A stretch of DNA of 31,388 nt, from NCBI GenBank assembly GCA_905197485.1, contig CAJJYZ010000029.1:1-31388 (forward strand), written 5' to 3'. Under the pieces are notes generated by a model, which worked only from the letters and a program-made list of their open reading frames with translations, ran no database searches and was not told the origin of the DNA. This DNA is from an uncultured Lachnospiraceae bacterium. Lineage in GTDB: Bacteria > Bacillota > Clostridia > Lachnospirales > Lachnospiraceae. Of this stretch, positions 7,546-16,533 are shown piece after piece; the stretch's first letter is position 1, and each line of letters opens with the position of its first letter. The position numbers were made by a program, and so were the translations under genes.

Positions 7546-9831
7546 ATGATTAAAAGTATTAAAAAACGAGATGGAAGAATTGTTTTGTACGATGAAGGTA
7601 AGATTGCCTCAGCAATATTGAAAGCGATGGAAGCAGCAGGAGAAGGCGATGCAGCCGATGCAGCCCACGTTGCGAACGATGTGCAGACGATACTGGAGAG
7701 ACTTCCGGAAGACATGCCGCCACAGATTGAGCAGGTGCAGGATACGGTGGAGCATGCGTTGATGAAAAACGGGTTCGAGGATGCTGCGAAGAAATTTATT
7801 CTCTACCGGGCGAGAAGGACGAATATTCGTGAAGCGAATACGAGCCTGATGAAGACGATTGATGAGATTACGAATGTGGATGCCCGAATCAGCGATATGA
7901 AGAGAGATAATGCAAATATCGACGGGAATACATCCATGGGAAGCATGCTGCAAATCGGAGCGGCAGGCGCGAAAAATTACAATGCGGCACATCTTTTAAC
8001 AGAAGAGCAGGCGAGAGCCTATCAGGAAGGCGATATTCACATCCATGATTTTGATTTTTATTCTTTGACGACAACCTGTACACAGATTGACATTATCAAA
8101 CTATTCAAAGGTGGATTTTCTACCGGACATGGTGTCATCAGAGAGCCACAGAGCATTCAGAGCTATGCGGCTTTGGCTGCGATTGCGATTCAGTCGAATC
8201 AGAATGACCAGCATGGAGGACAGAGTATTCCGAATTTTGATTACGGTCTGGCGGAAGGGGTCGCAAAAACTTTTGCAAAACTCTACAAGAGACGTTTGAC
8301 CGAAGCGTTGGAAGATGCTTTGGAATCGGACAACGAGTCGGATGTGATTGAGGAAGTGTTGGAAAAGGCGAAACAGGCTACGGGAGATAAACCGCGTTTG
8401 GAGAGGAACGAGGAACGCTTTGATTCCTATGTCATCGAAGAGTTGATAGGACGCTGTGGTTTAGACTACCATACTGCAAAACATATCGTGTCTACGACAA
8501 GAAGACGCGCGACAAAGCAGACGGAGAATGAGACGTATCAGGCGATGGAAGGATTTGTCCACAACTTGAATACGATGCATAGCCGCGCCGGAGCACAGAC
8601 ACCGTTCTCTTCCATTAACTACGGAACAGACACTTCACCGGAAGGAAGAATGGTGATTCGAAACGTACTTCTTGCAACCGATGCAGGATTAGGAAACGGA
8701 GAGACTTGCATTTTCCCAATTCACATTTTCAAAGTAAAAGAAGGGGTGAACTATAACGAGGGAGACCCGAACTATGATTTGTTCCGATTGAGTTGCAAAG
8801 TCAGCGCCAAGAGATTGTTCCCGAACTTCGTATTTCTGGATTCCCCGTTTAACTTGCAGTATTACAAACCGGGACATCCGGAGACTGAGGTGGCAACAAT
8901 GGGATGCCGTACCCGCGTCATGGGAAATCATTGTCATCCGGACAAGGAGATTTCTTATTCCAGAGGAAATCTTTCTTTTACTTCTATCAATTTACCGAGG
9001 CTTGCGATTGAAAGTAAGGGAGATGAGAAAGTATTCTATGAGAAATTGGATGCGATGATGGAGCTGGTTGCACAGCAATTGTATGACCGGTTCGAGATTC
9101 AGGCGAAGAAGCATGTCTATAACTATCCGTTTTTGATGGGACAGGGCGTGTGGCTGGATTCCGAGAAATTGGGTCCGAATGACGAGGTGAGAGAAGTCCT
9201 GAAGCATGGAACATTATCTATCGGATTCATCGGACTTGCGGAGACGCTGACGGCGCTCTATGGACATCACCATGGGGAAAGCGATGAAATGCAGAAAAAA
9301 GGTCTGGAGATTATTTCCCATATGAGAGCGTTCACAGATGCGGAATCCGAAAGAAGGAACATGAATTATACGCTGCTTGCAACACCGGCAGAAGGGCTTT
9401 CCGGACGATTTATCCGAATGGACAAGAAACGTTACGGAATTATACCGGGAGTGACAGACCGGGAATATTATACGAACAGTTTCCATATTCCTGTCTGGTA
9501 TGAAATTTCCGCATACGACAAGATTTATAAGGAAGCTCCATACCATGCGCTGACGAATGCAGGACATATCAGTTATGTGGAGTTGGACGGAGATACGGCG
9601 AAGAATGTAGAGGCATTTGAAAGCGTTATCCGCTGTATGCATGATGCGGGAATCGGCTATGGAAGCGTCAATCATCCGGTGGACAGAGACCCGGCATGCG
9701 GATATGTGGGAGTTATCGACGATGTGTGCCCTCGCTGCGGACGTCGGGAGGGAGAACCAATCAGTGACGAAAAACTGGAAGAACTGCGGAAATTATATCC
9801 GAATATGCCGCAATTTTATGGATTAGAGTAA
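7546..9831 (+). CDS. nrdD: Anaerobic (class III) ribonucleoside-triphosphate reductase
   Basis: NrdD reduces NTPs to dNTPs with a glycyl radical and so supplies DNA precursors without oxygen. The 761 residues start with an ATP-cone allosteric domain (about 1-95, IKKRDGRIVLYDEGKIASAI). The barrel follows, with Cys-containing strands (TTTCTQIDIIKL; ETCIFPIHIFK). The glycyl-radical site is ACGYVG with Gly719, followed by CPRC (Cys728, Cys731), the arrangement of the Clostridia form. RBS is TTAGAGGA. A small NrdD-tail-like gene and the activase nrdG follow in the same transcript; two NrdR-box-like sites lie over the promoter. Confidence 0.97.
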   Translation: MIKSIKKRDGRIVLYDEGKIASAILKAMEAAGEGDAADAAHVANDVQTILERLPEDMPPQIEQVQDTVEHALMKNGFEDAAKKFILYRARRTNIREANTSLMKTIDEITNVDARISDMKRDNANIDGNTSMGSMLQIGAAGAKNYNAAHLLTEEQARAYQEGDIHIHDFDFYSLTTTCTQIDIIKLFKGGFSTGHGVIREPQSIQSYAALAAIAIQSNQNDQHGGQSIPNFDYGLAEGVAKTFAKLYKRRLTEALEDALESDNESDVIEEVLEKAKQATGDKPRLERNEERFDSYVIEELIGRCGLDYHTAKHIVSTTRRRATKQTENETYQAMEGFVHNLNTMHSRAGAQTPFSSINYGTDTSPEGRMVIRNVLLATDAGLGNGETCIFPIHIFKVKEGVNYNEGDPNYDLFRLSCKVSAKRLFPNFVFLDSPFNLQYYKPGHPETEVATMGCRTRVMGNHCHPDKEISYSRGNLSFTSINLPRLAIESKGDEKVFYEKLDAMMELVAQQLYDRFEIQAKKHVYNYPFLMGQGVWLDSEKLGPNDEVREVLKHGTLSIGFIGLAETLTALYGHHHGESDEMQKKGLEIISHMRAFTDAESERRNMNYTLLATPAEGLSGRFIRMDKKRYGIIPGVTDREYYTNSFHIPVWYEISAYDKIYKEAPYHALTNAGHISYVELDGDTAKNVEAFESVIRCMHDAGIGYGSVNHPVDRDPACGYVGVIDDVCPRCGRREGEPISDEKLEELRKLYPNMPQFYGLE

Positions 9832-9841
9832 GGAGGAATGC

Positions 9842-10000
9842 ATGATGGAACAGAGAAATAAGTTAGGTCAGGATGTAGGATTTGAGAGAATCCGCCGTAT
9901 TACCGGATATCTCGTAGGTACAATGGACAAATGGAATGATGCAAAGAAAGCGGAAGAAAGAGATCGCGTGAAACATGGTCTGGGAGGACAGAATGCTTAA
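9842..10000 (+). CDS. 52-residue NrdD-tail-like protein between nrdD and nrdG
   Basis: A short frame starts at ATG 9842 (a second ATG follows at once) behind TAAGGAGGAATGC, a near-perfect RBS, and ends eight bases inside nrdG. Its residues FERIRRITGYLVGTMDKWND and KKAEERDRVKHG resemble the segment 'RVTGYY.P...WN.GK..E..DR' found at the very end of many NrdD proteins and in small proteins named anaerobic ribonucleotide reductase. I see no Cys. It is probably a detached NrdD-associated tail with a role in reductase assembly or activation (inference). The overlap with nrdG suggests translational coupling. Confidence 0.75.
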   Translation: MMEQRNKLGQDVGFERIRRITGYLVGTMDKWNDAKKAEERDRVKHGLGGQNA

Positions 10001-10505
10001 TCTGGCAGGAATTGTAGGGGACAGCATTGTAGACGGTCCGGGAATCCGTATGACGATATTCTGCCAGGGATGCCCGCATCACTGCAAGGGATGTCAAAAT
10101 GCGGAAACATGGAGCTTTGAAGGTGGAACACCGATGGAGGAAGAAGAAATTTTTCGGATTATCCAGTCGAACCCACTGGCAAAAGGGGTGACGTTTTCCG
10201 GAGGGGAACCCTTTTCTCAGGCAGCCGGGTTCGCGAAGCTTGCGGCGCTTTTAAAACAAAAGGGATATGAAGTTGCAAGTTATTCCGGGTATACTTTTGA
10301 AGAACTGTATCATGGGACAGAAGAACAGCAGGAGCTATTACGGCAGATTGATGTGTTGATTGACGGGAGATACGAGGAAGAAAAGAGAAGTCTGACCCTC
10401 GTATATCGAGGCAGTAAAAATCAGAGGATTCTGAATGTGCCGGAGAGTCTGAAGCAAGGCGAGGCGATAGAAATTAAATCAGGCCGATGGTGCGGGGAGT
10501 ATTAA
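9993..10505 (+). CDS. nrdG: Anaerobic ribonucleotide reductase activating protein (radical SAM)
   Basis: NrdG uses a 4Fe-4S cluster and S-adenosylmethionine to make the glycyl radical on NrdD. The radical SAM motif CPHHCKGC (CxxxCxxC) lies near residues 28-35, after DGPGIRMTIFCQG, and the SAM-binding TFSGGEPF follows. The frame is open from ATG 9975, but GGGAGG at 9981-9986 is placed for ATG 9993, giving MLNLAGIVGDS and 170 residues, the family length. It overlaps the small upstream gene by eight bases. Confidence 0.95.
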   Translation: MLNLAGIVGDSIVDGPGIRMTIFCQGCPHHCKGCQNAETWSFEGGTPMEEEEIFRIIQSNPLAKGVTFSGGEPFSQAAGFAKLAALLKQKGYEVASYSGYTFEELYHGTEEQQELLRQIDVLIDGRYEEEKRSLTLVYRGSKNQRILNVPESLKQGEAIEIKSGRWCGEY

Positions 10506-10508
10506 CAT

Positions 10509-10545
10509 GAAGAAGATTGCGCGCACGCGCAATCTTCTTCTATTT
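10509..10545. terminator. Long perfect hairpin between converging nrdG and proX
   Basis: Fifteen bases at 10509-10523 are the exact complement of 10526-10540, leaving a tiny central loop. The T-run after it is interrupted (TCTATTTAT). It probably ends transcription from both sides. Confidence 0.7.
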
Positions 10546-10551
10546 ATAACT

Positions 10552-11085
10552 CTATAACTCAACAATGGTCGCTTCATGTCCGGTATAAGGAAGGAACTTT
10601 TCAAAAATATCGCTCATTTTGATTTTTAAGCTGGATGTGTTGATGCAAGGATGACATCCGAGATATTCGTCGGAAAGCAGTTCCTTGTCGATAGAGACAT
10701 GAACGTCATGGTTCGTGTCATTCATAAGACCAAGAACGCTGACAGACCCCGGTGTGATATCCAGATATTTCTCCATAAATTCTCCGTCGGCGAAGGAAAG
10801 CCTTGAAACGCCGAGTTGTTTGGAAAAATCTTTTGTCAGGAATTTCTTCTCTCCCGGCATAAGGAGCAGATAAAAATCTGTTTTCTGACGGTTGCATAAG
10901 AAGAGATTCTTACACATGGTAACGCCGAGAGCCTTGTCAATCGCCTGACAGGCTTCCATTGTCATTGCTTCTTCATGGTCGACGCGTGTAAATGGAATCT
11001 CCAGTTTCTCTAACAACTCATATACGCGCATTTCTTTGTCCAATCGTTTTCCGTCTGTCGGGGCAGACGTATACAATTCATACAT
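10552..11085 (-). CDS. ProX/YbaK-type aminoacyl-tRNA deacylase
   Basis: A 177-residue free-standing editing domain of the YbaK/ProX superfamily, which hydrolyses mischarged tRNA (Ala-tRNAPro for ProXp-ala). Visible family features are VDHEEAMTMEAC, the Lys of CKNLFLCN that contacts the substrate, LLLMPGEKK, and GCHPCINTSSLKI near the C-terminus. The frame is open from an ATG five codons earlier, but GGAGGA lies inside that segment and is spaced for the second ATG (MYELYTSAP), which I chose. It has its own divergent promoter and faces the ABC operon. Exact tRNA target is inferred from the family. Confidence 0.85.
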   Translation of the reverse strand: MYELYTSAPTDGKRLDKEMRVYELLEKLEIPFTRVDHEEAMTMEACQAIDKALGVTMCKNLFLCNRQKTDFYLLLMPGEKKFLTKDFSKQLGVSRLSFADGEFMEKYLDITPGSVSVLGLMNDTNHDVHVSIDKELLSDEYLGCHPCINTSSLKIKMSDIFEKFLPYTGHEATIVEL

Positions 11086-11116
11086 AATCCAATCCTCCAT
11101 TTTTCAATATGAAGTT

Positions 11117-11145
11117 AGTATAGTAAATCATAGGAAAAAAGACAA
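11117..11145 (-). promoter_or_regulatory. Promoter of the ProX-type gene
   Basis: On the minus strand: TTGTCT (11145-11140), 17 bp, TATACT (11122-11117). Confidence 0.7.
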
Positions 11146-11160
11146 TAGTTCCGATACAAC

Positions 11161-11189
11161 TTGTCATGAAAATTAGAAACGGCTATAAT
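11161..11189 (+). promoter_or_regulatory. Promoter of the ABC exporter operon
   Basis: TTGTCA (11161-11166), 17 bp, TATAAT (11184-11189), 31 bp before the ATG. Confidence 0.8.
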
Positions 11190-11220
11190 AGAACAGACAA
11201 TGATGGAATAGGAGAGAAGG

Positions 11221-12969
11221 ATGGGAAAGTTAATTAAGTATTTAAGAAATTATAAAAAAGAAAGTATTATCGGACCGCTTTTTAAACTGCTGGAAGCGTG
11301 TTTTGAACTCATTGTTCCGCTGATTATGGCAAATATCATCGATGTTGGAATTAAGAATAGGGATTTTCCCTATATTTTGCAGATGGGAAGCATTCTTGTG
11401 GCATTTGGAGTTCTTGGACTTGCCTGCTCTCTGACCGCGCAGTATTTTGCGGCAAAAGCGGCAGTGGGATTCGGAACGGAGCTTCGGCATGATTTGTTCC
11501 AACATATCGGAACATTGTCTTATGCAGAGATTGATAAGGCGGGAGCTTCCACATTAGTAACCCGGATGACGAGCGATATCAATCAGGCGCAATCCGGAGT
11601 GAATCTCGTATTAAGATTATTTCTGCGCTCTCCGTTTATCGTGGTGGGAGCGCTCGCGATGGCCTTTACGATTAGTGTGAAGGTGTCCATGATTTTTGTG
11701 ATTGCGGTCCCGCTTCTTGCGATTGTAATCTACGGAATCATGATGATTACGATTCCGTTATATCGGAAAGTACAAAAGGGACTGGACCGGGTACTTCTCA
11801 CGACGAGGGAGAATCTGTCGGGAATTCGTGTTGTTCGGGCATTTTGTACACAGGAGAGGGAACAGAAAGAATTTGCGGAAGAAAGCGACGCTTTGATGAA
11901 GATTCAGCTTCTTGTGGGAAAGGTTTCGGCGCTTTTGAATCCGGTGACGTATGTGATTGTCAACGTGGCGATTATTTTTATCGTGTGGTTTGGTGGAAAA
12001 GAAGTGGATGCAGGAGCATTATCCCAAGGAGAAGTGATTGCGCTCATTAATTATATGTCCCAGATTCTTCTGGCGCTTGTCGCCTTATCGAATCTGATTA
12101 TTACGTTTACGAAGGCGTTGGCGTCGGCGGGAAGAATCAATGAGGTTTTCGCATTAAAACCAAGCGTTGAGACGAAAGAAGATGGAATCAGAACGGGGAA
12201 GGAAGAGAGTGGTACAACGCCGAAGATAGCGTTTCGTCATGTAGATTTTATGTATCAGGGGGATAAAAGCCCGGTACTTTCCGATTTGAATTTTGAGATT
12301 CATGGGGGAGAAACTATCGGAATTATTGGTGGAACCGGTTCCGGAAAGTCTACGTTGGTGAATCTGATTCCGCGATTCTATGATGTGACGGAAGGGCAGA
12401 TTCTTGTAGATGGCGTGGACGTCCGGGACTATGACATGGAGAGTCTAAGGAAGAAATTCGGGGTAGTGCCGCAGAAAGCAGTCTTATTCCAGGGGACAAT
12501 TCGGGAAAATATGCGGTATGGAAAGGAAGATGCAACAGAAGAAGAAATCTGGCAGGCTCTTCGCATTTCCCAGGCAGAGGAAGTGGTAATGCACAAATCG
12601 GCAGGATTGGACGAAGTAATTCGCGAAGGTGGAAAGAATCTGTCCGGTGGACAGAAACAGAGACTGACGATTGCGAGGGCGCTTGTCCGCAATCCGGAGA
12701 TTCTGATTTTAGATGACAGCGCATCTGCCCTTGATTTTGCGACGGATGCGAAACTACGAAAGGCGCTTCGCGAGCATACGAAAGGAATGACGGTATTGCT
12801 TGTGTCGCAGAGAGCAGCTTCGATTATGCATGCAGACCGGATTCTTGTTCTGGATGGGGGAAAGGCTGTGGGATTCGGAACCCATGAGGAATTATTACGG
12901 ACATGCAGCGTATATCGGGAAATCTGTTATTCCCAGTTATCAAAAGAGGAGGTGGAATGTCATGCATAA
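11221..12969 (+). CDS. ABC exporter half-transporter, degenerate-site subunit
   Basis: A 582-residue type IV ABC exporter half: six transmembrane helices (about 15-310) and a nucleotide-binding domain. Walker A GGTGSGKST begins near 370 and the signature is canonical, LSGGQ (474-478). Walker B is LILDD: the usual catalytic Glu is Asp499, and the switch His is Gln530 (VSQR). These are the marks of the non-hydrolysing partner in heterodimeric exporters such as BmrCD and TM287/288. The next gene overlaps by eight bases and supplies the complementary half. Likely an exporter of drugs, lipids or peptides; the cargo cannot be read. RBS is GGAGAGAAGG. Confidence 0.9.
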   Translation: MGKLIKYLRNYKKESIIGPLFKLLEACFELIVPLIMANIIDVGIKNRDFPYILQMGSILVAFGVLGLACSLTAQYFAAKAAVGFGTELRHDLFQHIGTLSYAEIDKAGASTLVTRMTSDINQAQSGVNLVLRLFLRSPFIVVGALAMAFTISVKVSMIFVIAVPLLAIVIYGIMMITIPLYRKVQKGLDRVLLTTRENLSGIRVVRAFCTQEREQKEFAEESDALMKIQLLVGKVSALLNPVTYVIVNVAIIFIVWFGGKEVDAGALSQGEVIALINYMSQILLALVALSNLIITFTKALASAGRINEVFALKPSVETKEDGIRTGKEESGTTPKIAFRHVDFMYQGDKSPVLSDLNFEIHGGETIGIIGGTGSGKSTLVNLIPRFYDVTEGQILVDGVDVRDYDMESLRKKFGVVPQKAVLFQGTIRENMRYGKEDATEEEIWQALRISQAEEVVMHKSAGLDEVIREGGKNLSGGQKQRLTIARALVRNPEILILDDSASALDFATDAKLRKALREHTKGMTVLLVSQRAASIMHADRILVLDGGKAVGFGTHEELLRTCSVYREICYSQLSKEEVECHA

Positions 12970-14698
12970 GAATCGAAGTACGACAAAAAAGATTTTGAAG
13001 TTGATTCGACCATACATTCATCTGGTTTTCCTTTCCTTTGTGTTTGCCTTTCTTTCGGCTGTTTTGACATTATATGCTCCGATTTTAATTGGGGATGGCG
13101 TGGATTTGATTCTTGGAAAAGGAAACGTAGATTTTGATGGGATTTTTCGGATTCTGAAAGGACTGGCGGCGGTTCTGATAGTGACGGGCATCGCGCAGTG
13201 GTTGATGAATTTGTGCAATAATACGATTACATACCGGGTAGTAAAGGACGTTCGGATGAAAGCCTTTGCCCGTCTGCAGAAGCTTCCTCTGAAATATGTG
13301 GACAGCCATCAGTATGGAGATACGATAAGCAGAATGATTACCGATGTAGACCAGTTTTCCGATGGACTTTTAATGGGATTCACCCAGTTATTCACCGGGG
13401 TTGTCACGATAGCAGGAACGCTAGTATTTATGCTTGCGATTCAGGTGAAGATTGCCCTTGTGGTGATTCTGATTACGCCGATTTCTTTGTTTGTCGCCAG
13501 TTTCATTGCGAAGAAAACTTATACGATGTTTCAAAAGCAGTCAGAAGTACGAGCGCGCATGACATCTCTTGTAGATGAAATGATTGGGAATCAGAGGGTT
13601 GTGCAGGCGTTTGGATATCAGAATCAGGCGTTGGACAGATTCGACGAAGTGAATCGGGAGCTTCAGGGATGCAGCCTGAAAGCGATTTTCTTCTCGTCGA
13701 TTACGAATCCAAGTACAAGATTCGTCAATGGACTCGTCTATACCGGGGTTGGAATCGTGGGAGCGATTGCGGCAATGCGGGGAGTTATCAGCGTCGGACA
13801 ATTATCCTGCTTCTTGTCTTATGCGAACCAGTATACGAAGCCGTTTAACGAAATATCCGGTGTCGTGACAGAACTTCAGAACGCGTTCGCCTGTGCGAAG
13901 CGTGTGTTTGACTTTATAGAAGAGGAGACGGAACCGGAGGAAGGAGAGAATGTCCGAGAATTGAAGCAGGTTGATGGAAGCCTGAAAATTTCAAACGTAT
14001 CCTTTTCCTATGACCCGGAAGCAACGCTTCTTCACAATCTGAATCTGGAAGTAACACCGGGGCAGAAGATTGCCATTGTCGGACCGACCGGGTGTGGGAA
14101 GACGACGCTGATTAATCTGCTGATGCGGTTTTATGATGTGGACGAAGGCCAGATTGCCATCAGCGGACACGATATGATGGAAGTTACGAGAGACAGCCTC
14201 CGTTCGGCTTACGGGATGGTCTTACAGGAAACATGGCTGAAGTCCTGCAGCATTGCAGAGAATATCGCATATGGGAAACCGGATGCTACGCGTGAAGAGA
14301 TTGAACGGGCGGCAAAGGAAGCGCATGCACATGAATTTATCATGCGTATGAAGGATGGATACGATACGCTGATTACAGAGGCGGGAGGAAACCTGTCGCA
14401 AGGACAGAAGCAGCTTCTCTGTATTGCGCGTGTGATGTTGAAACTCCCTCCGATGCTGATTCTGGATGAGGCAACTTCGTCCATCGATACACGAACAGAG
14501 ATTAAGATACAAGAAGCGTTCCAGCGGATGATGGAAGGGAGAACAAGCTTTATTGTGGCGCACAGACTTTCCACGATTCAGGAGGCGGATGTCATTCTTG
14601 TGATGAAAGACGGCAATATCATAGAACAGGGAAATCATGAAGAATTACTGGAGAAAAAAGGATTCTATGCAACGCTCTACGAGAGTCAGTTTGCTTAG
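12962..14698 (+). CDS. ABC exporter half-transporter, catalytic-site subunit
   Basis: The partner half, 578 residues, same domain order. Walker A is GPTGCGKTT, Walker B LILDEA with Glu503, switch His534 (VAHR), but the signature is LSQGQ (478-482). Combined with the first subunit, one site has LSGGQ plus Glu and His (active), the other LSQGQ plus Asp and Gln (degenerate), the expected heterodimer pattern. The frame is open further upstream, but RBS AGGAGGT (12946-12952) points to ATG 12962, overlapping the first gene's stop, so translation is probably coupled. Confidence 0.92.
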   Translation: MHKNRSTTKKILKLIRPYIHLVFLSFVFAFLSAVLTLYAPILIGDGVDLILGKGNVDFDGIFRILKGLAAVLIVTGIAQWLMNLCNNTITYRVVKDVRMKAFARLQKLPLKYVDSHQYGDTISRMITDVDQFSDGLLMGFTQLFTGVVTIAGTLVFMLAIQVKIALVVILITPISLFVASFIAKKTYTMFQKQSEVRARMTSLVDEMIGNQRVVQAFGYQNQALDRFDEVNRELQGCSLKAIFFSSITNPSTRFVNGLVYTGVGIVGAIAAMRGVISVGQLSCFLSYANQYTKPFNEISGVVTELQNAFACAKRVFDFIEEETEPEEGENVRELKQVDGSLKISNVSFSYDPEATLLHNLNLEVTPGQKIAIVGPTGCGKTTLINLLMRFYDVDEGQIAISGHDMMEVTRDSLRSAYGMVLQETWLKSCSIAENIAYGKPDATREEIERAAKEAHAHEFIMRMKDGYDTLITEAGGNLSQGQKQLLCIARVMLKLPPMLILDEATSSIDTRTEIKIQEAFQRMMEGRTSFIVAHRLSTIQEADVILVMKDGNIIEQGNHEELLEKKGFYATLYESQFA

Positions 14699-15752
14699 AA
14701 TCGGGATAGGATTTGTATTATTTATCATAGCGGTTTTCTTGCAGATTGCGGCAAGGAATTACCGAGGATTTGCAGATTGGTATACGGATACGGTGTATCC
14801 GTTCTGGGTGGAAACGATTGGAAAATTCTGGTCGTTTTTCCCGTATTCTGTTGTGGAGCTTTTGCTGTATGGCTTGCTGCTGGGGCTTGGAGTTATGGCT
14901 TGTCTTGGAATCGTACATATCATAAAAAAGACGAAGCGGTGCAGCGATGTGCTTCTTACAGGCAGCAGCGTCCTCGTACTGCTCGTTGGAGGCTTGTTTT
15001 TCCTTTATACGGTATTGTGTGGAATCAATTATCACAACACACCGTTTTCCGAGAGAAATGGGATGAAACTTACGACGTATACGGTAGAGGAACTGGCTTC
15101 GTACTGTGAGGAGATAACGGAAGAAGTGAACCGGTTATCCAGGGAAACAGATAGGGAGAAGTTAAAGAATCAGAAAGAGAATCGCAAAGAGGCGGTGGAG
15201 GCAATGCATGGAATCGGGAAAGAGTATGAAGGGCTTTCCGGATATTATCCTCAGCCGAAAGGCGTGTTGGTATCGGAGATTCTTTCTTATCAGCAGCTGA
15301 CAGGAATCTATGCTCCGTTTACGGTGGAGGCAAATTATAATATGGATATGACAGACTATAACATTCCGTTTACCATGTGTCATGAGCTCTCCCACTTGCG
15401 CGGATTCATGCGGGAGGATGAGGCAAATTATATCGCTTATCTTGCGTGTAGCCATTCGGAATCGGTGGAATTTCAGTATAGCGGCGCCTTGATGGCATGG
15501 ATTTACAGCACGAATTTGTTGTACGACTATGCACCGGAGACTTATCAACGTCTGCATGATTCTTTGGATAAAGCAGTGTGGAAAGATTTGGAAGAGAACA
15601 CCACTTTTTGGGATAAATATGACGGAACAATCGCAAAGATGTCCGACGAGATGAATGATACATATTTGAAGGCGAATAAGCAGACCGACGGAGTTGAAAG
15701 CTATGACCGGATGGTCAATCTTCTGATGGCAGAATATTTGGCGGAGGAGTAA
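14667..15752 (+). CDS. DUF3810-like membrane protein with HExxH metallopeptidase motif
   Basis: Three hydrophobic segments in the first 120 residues (IGIGFVLFIIAVFLQIA, VVELLLYGLLLGLGVMACL, LLTGSSVLVLLVGGLFFLY) anchor the protein, and a soluble domain follows. In that domain FTMCHELSHLRGF contains HELSH (His239, Glu240, His243), a zinc-peptidase motif, followed by EDEANYIAYLAC, where a Glu may be the third ligand. This matches the DUF3810 family. Start ATG 14667 follows AAAAAAGGATTCT and overlaps the exporter by 32 bases; an earlier in-frame ATG at 14637 lacks a good RBS. It sits between two ABC systems, so a role in processing or envelope maintenance linked to them is possible but unproven. 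Confidence 0.75.
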   Translation: MQRSTRVSLLRIGIGFVLFIIAVFLQIAARNYRGFADWYTDTVYPFWVETIGKFWSFFPYSVVELLLYGLLLGLGVMACLGIVHIIKKTKRCSDVLLTGSSVLVLLVGGLFFLYTVLCGINYHNTPFSERNGMKLTTYTVEELASYCEEITEEVNRLSRETDREKLKNQKENRKEAVEAMHGIGKEYEGLSGYYPQPKGVLVSEILSYQQLTGIYAPFTVEANYNMDMTDYNIPFTMCHELSHLRGFMREDEANYIAYLACSHSESVEFQYSGALMAWIYSTNLLYDYAPETYQRLHDSLDKAVWKDLEENTTFWDKYDGTIAKMSDEMNDTYLKANKQTDGVESYDRMVNLLMAEYLAEE

Positions 15753-15756
15753 AGAG

Positions 15757-16533
15757 ATGATAGAAATTAAAGATTTGACAAAAGTATTTACATTGAACCG
15801 AAAAATGATGAAAGAAACGAAGGCGAAGACCAACAAGAAAATCGCGGTGAACCATCTCAGCCTTACCGCTAAAAAAGGGGAAATCTACGGGCTTCTCGGG
15901 GCAAACGGAGCGGGGAAAACGACGACGCTCCGCTGTATTTCCACGATTATCAAGCCGACGAGCGGGGAGATTTATGTGGCAGGGCATGAGGTGCAGAAGG
16001 AAGCGGAAGCCGTAAGGAATTGTATCGGGTTTTTGACAAGCGATATCAAATTGGACCCGCAGTTTTCGCCGGATTATATGTTTGATTTCTTTGGACGTCT
16101 CCATCAGGTACCAAAAGAAGTGTTAAAGAAGAGAAAAGAAGAGCTGTTTTCCTATTTTGGAATTACAGAATTTGCACATAAGAAGATGAAAGAGTTGTCT
16201 ACCGGGATGAAACAAAAGGCGGCTATTGCGGTGAGCCTGGTACATGACCCGGAGATTGTTATTTTTGATGAGCCGACAAACGGGCTGGATATCATAACGG
16301 CGAGACGAGTGACGGATTATTTGAAAAAATTAAAAGAAGACGGGAAGCTCGTCATCATCTCCACCCATATCATGTCGGAGGCGGAGAGATTGTGCGACAG
16401 AATCGGCATCATGATTGATGGGGAAAAGGTTGCGGAAGGAACGATAGAAGAACTTCAGAAAGCGACGAAGACGAAGACTTTGGAAGATGCGTTTTTCGCA
16501 TATTATAAGGAACAGAAGGGGGATGAGGAGTAA
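15757..16533 (+). CDS. ABC transporter ATP-binding protein (NatA-like)
   Basis: A single nucleotide-binding domain of 258 residues: GLLGANGAGKTTTLR (Walker A), the signature LSTGMKQKAAIA, Walker B VIFDEPTNGLD and the switch His in IISTHIMSEAERLCD. The pattern GLLGANGAGKTT with LSTGM is typical of ABC-2 systems such as NatA. It starts four bases after the preceding stop and is followed at once by its permease, so the two form one transporter. Confidence 0.9.
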   Translation: MIEIKDLTKVFTLNRKMMKETKAKTNKKIAVNHLSLTAKKGEIYGLLGANGAGKTTTLRCISTIIKPTSGEIYVAGHEVQKEAEAVRNCIGFLTSDIKLDPQFSPDYMFDFFGRLHQVPKEVLKKRKEELFSYFGITEFAHKKMKELSTGMKQKAAIAVSLVHDPEIVIFDEPTNGLDIITARRVTDYLKKLKEDGKLVIISTHIMSEAERLCDRIGIMIDGEKVAEGTIEELQKATKTKTLEDAFFAYYKEQKGDEE

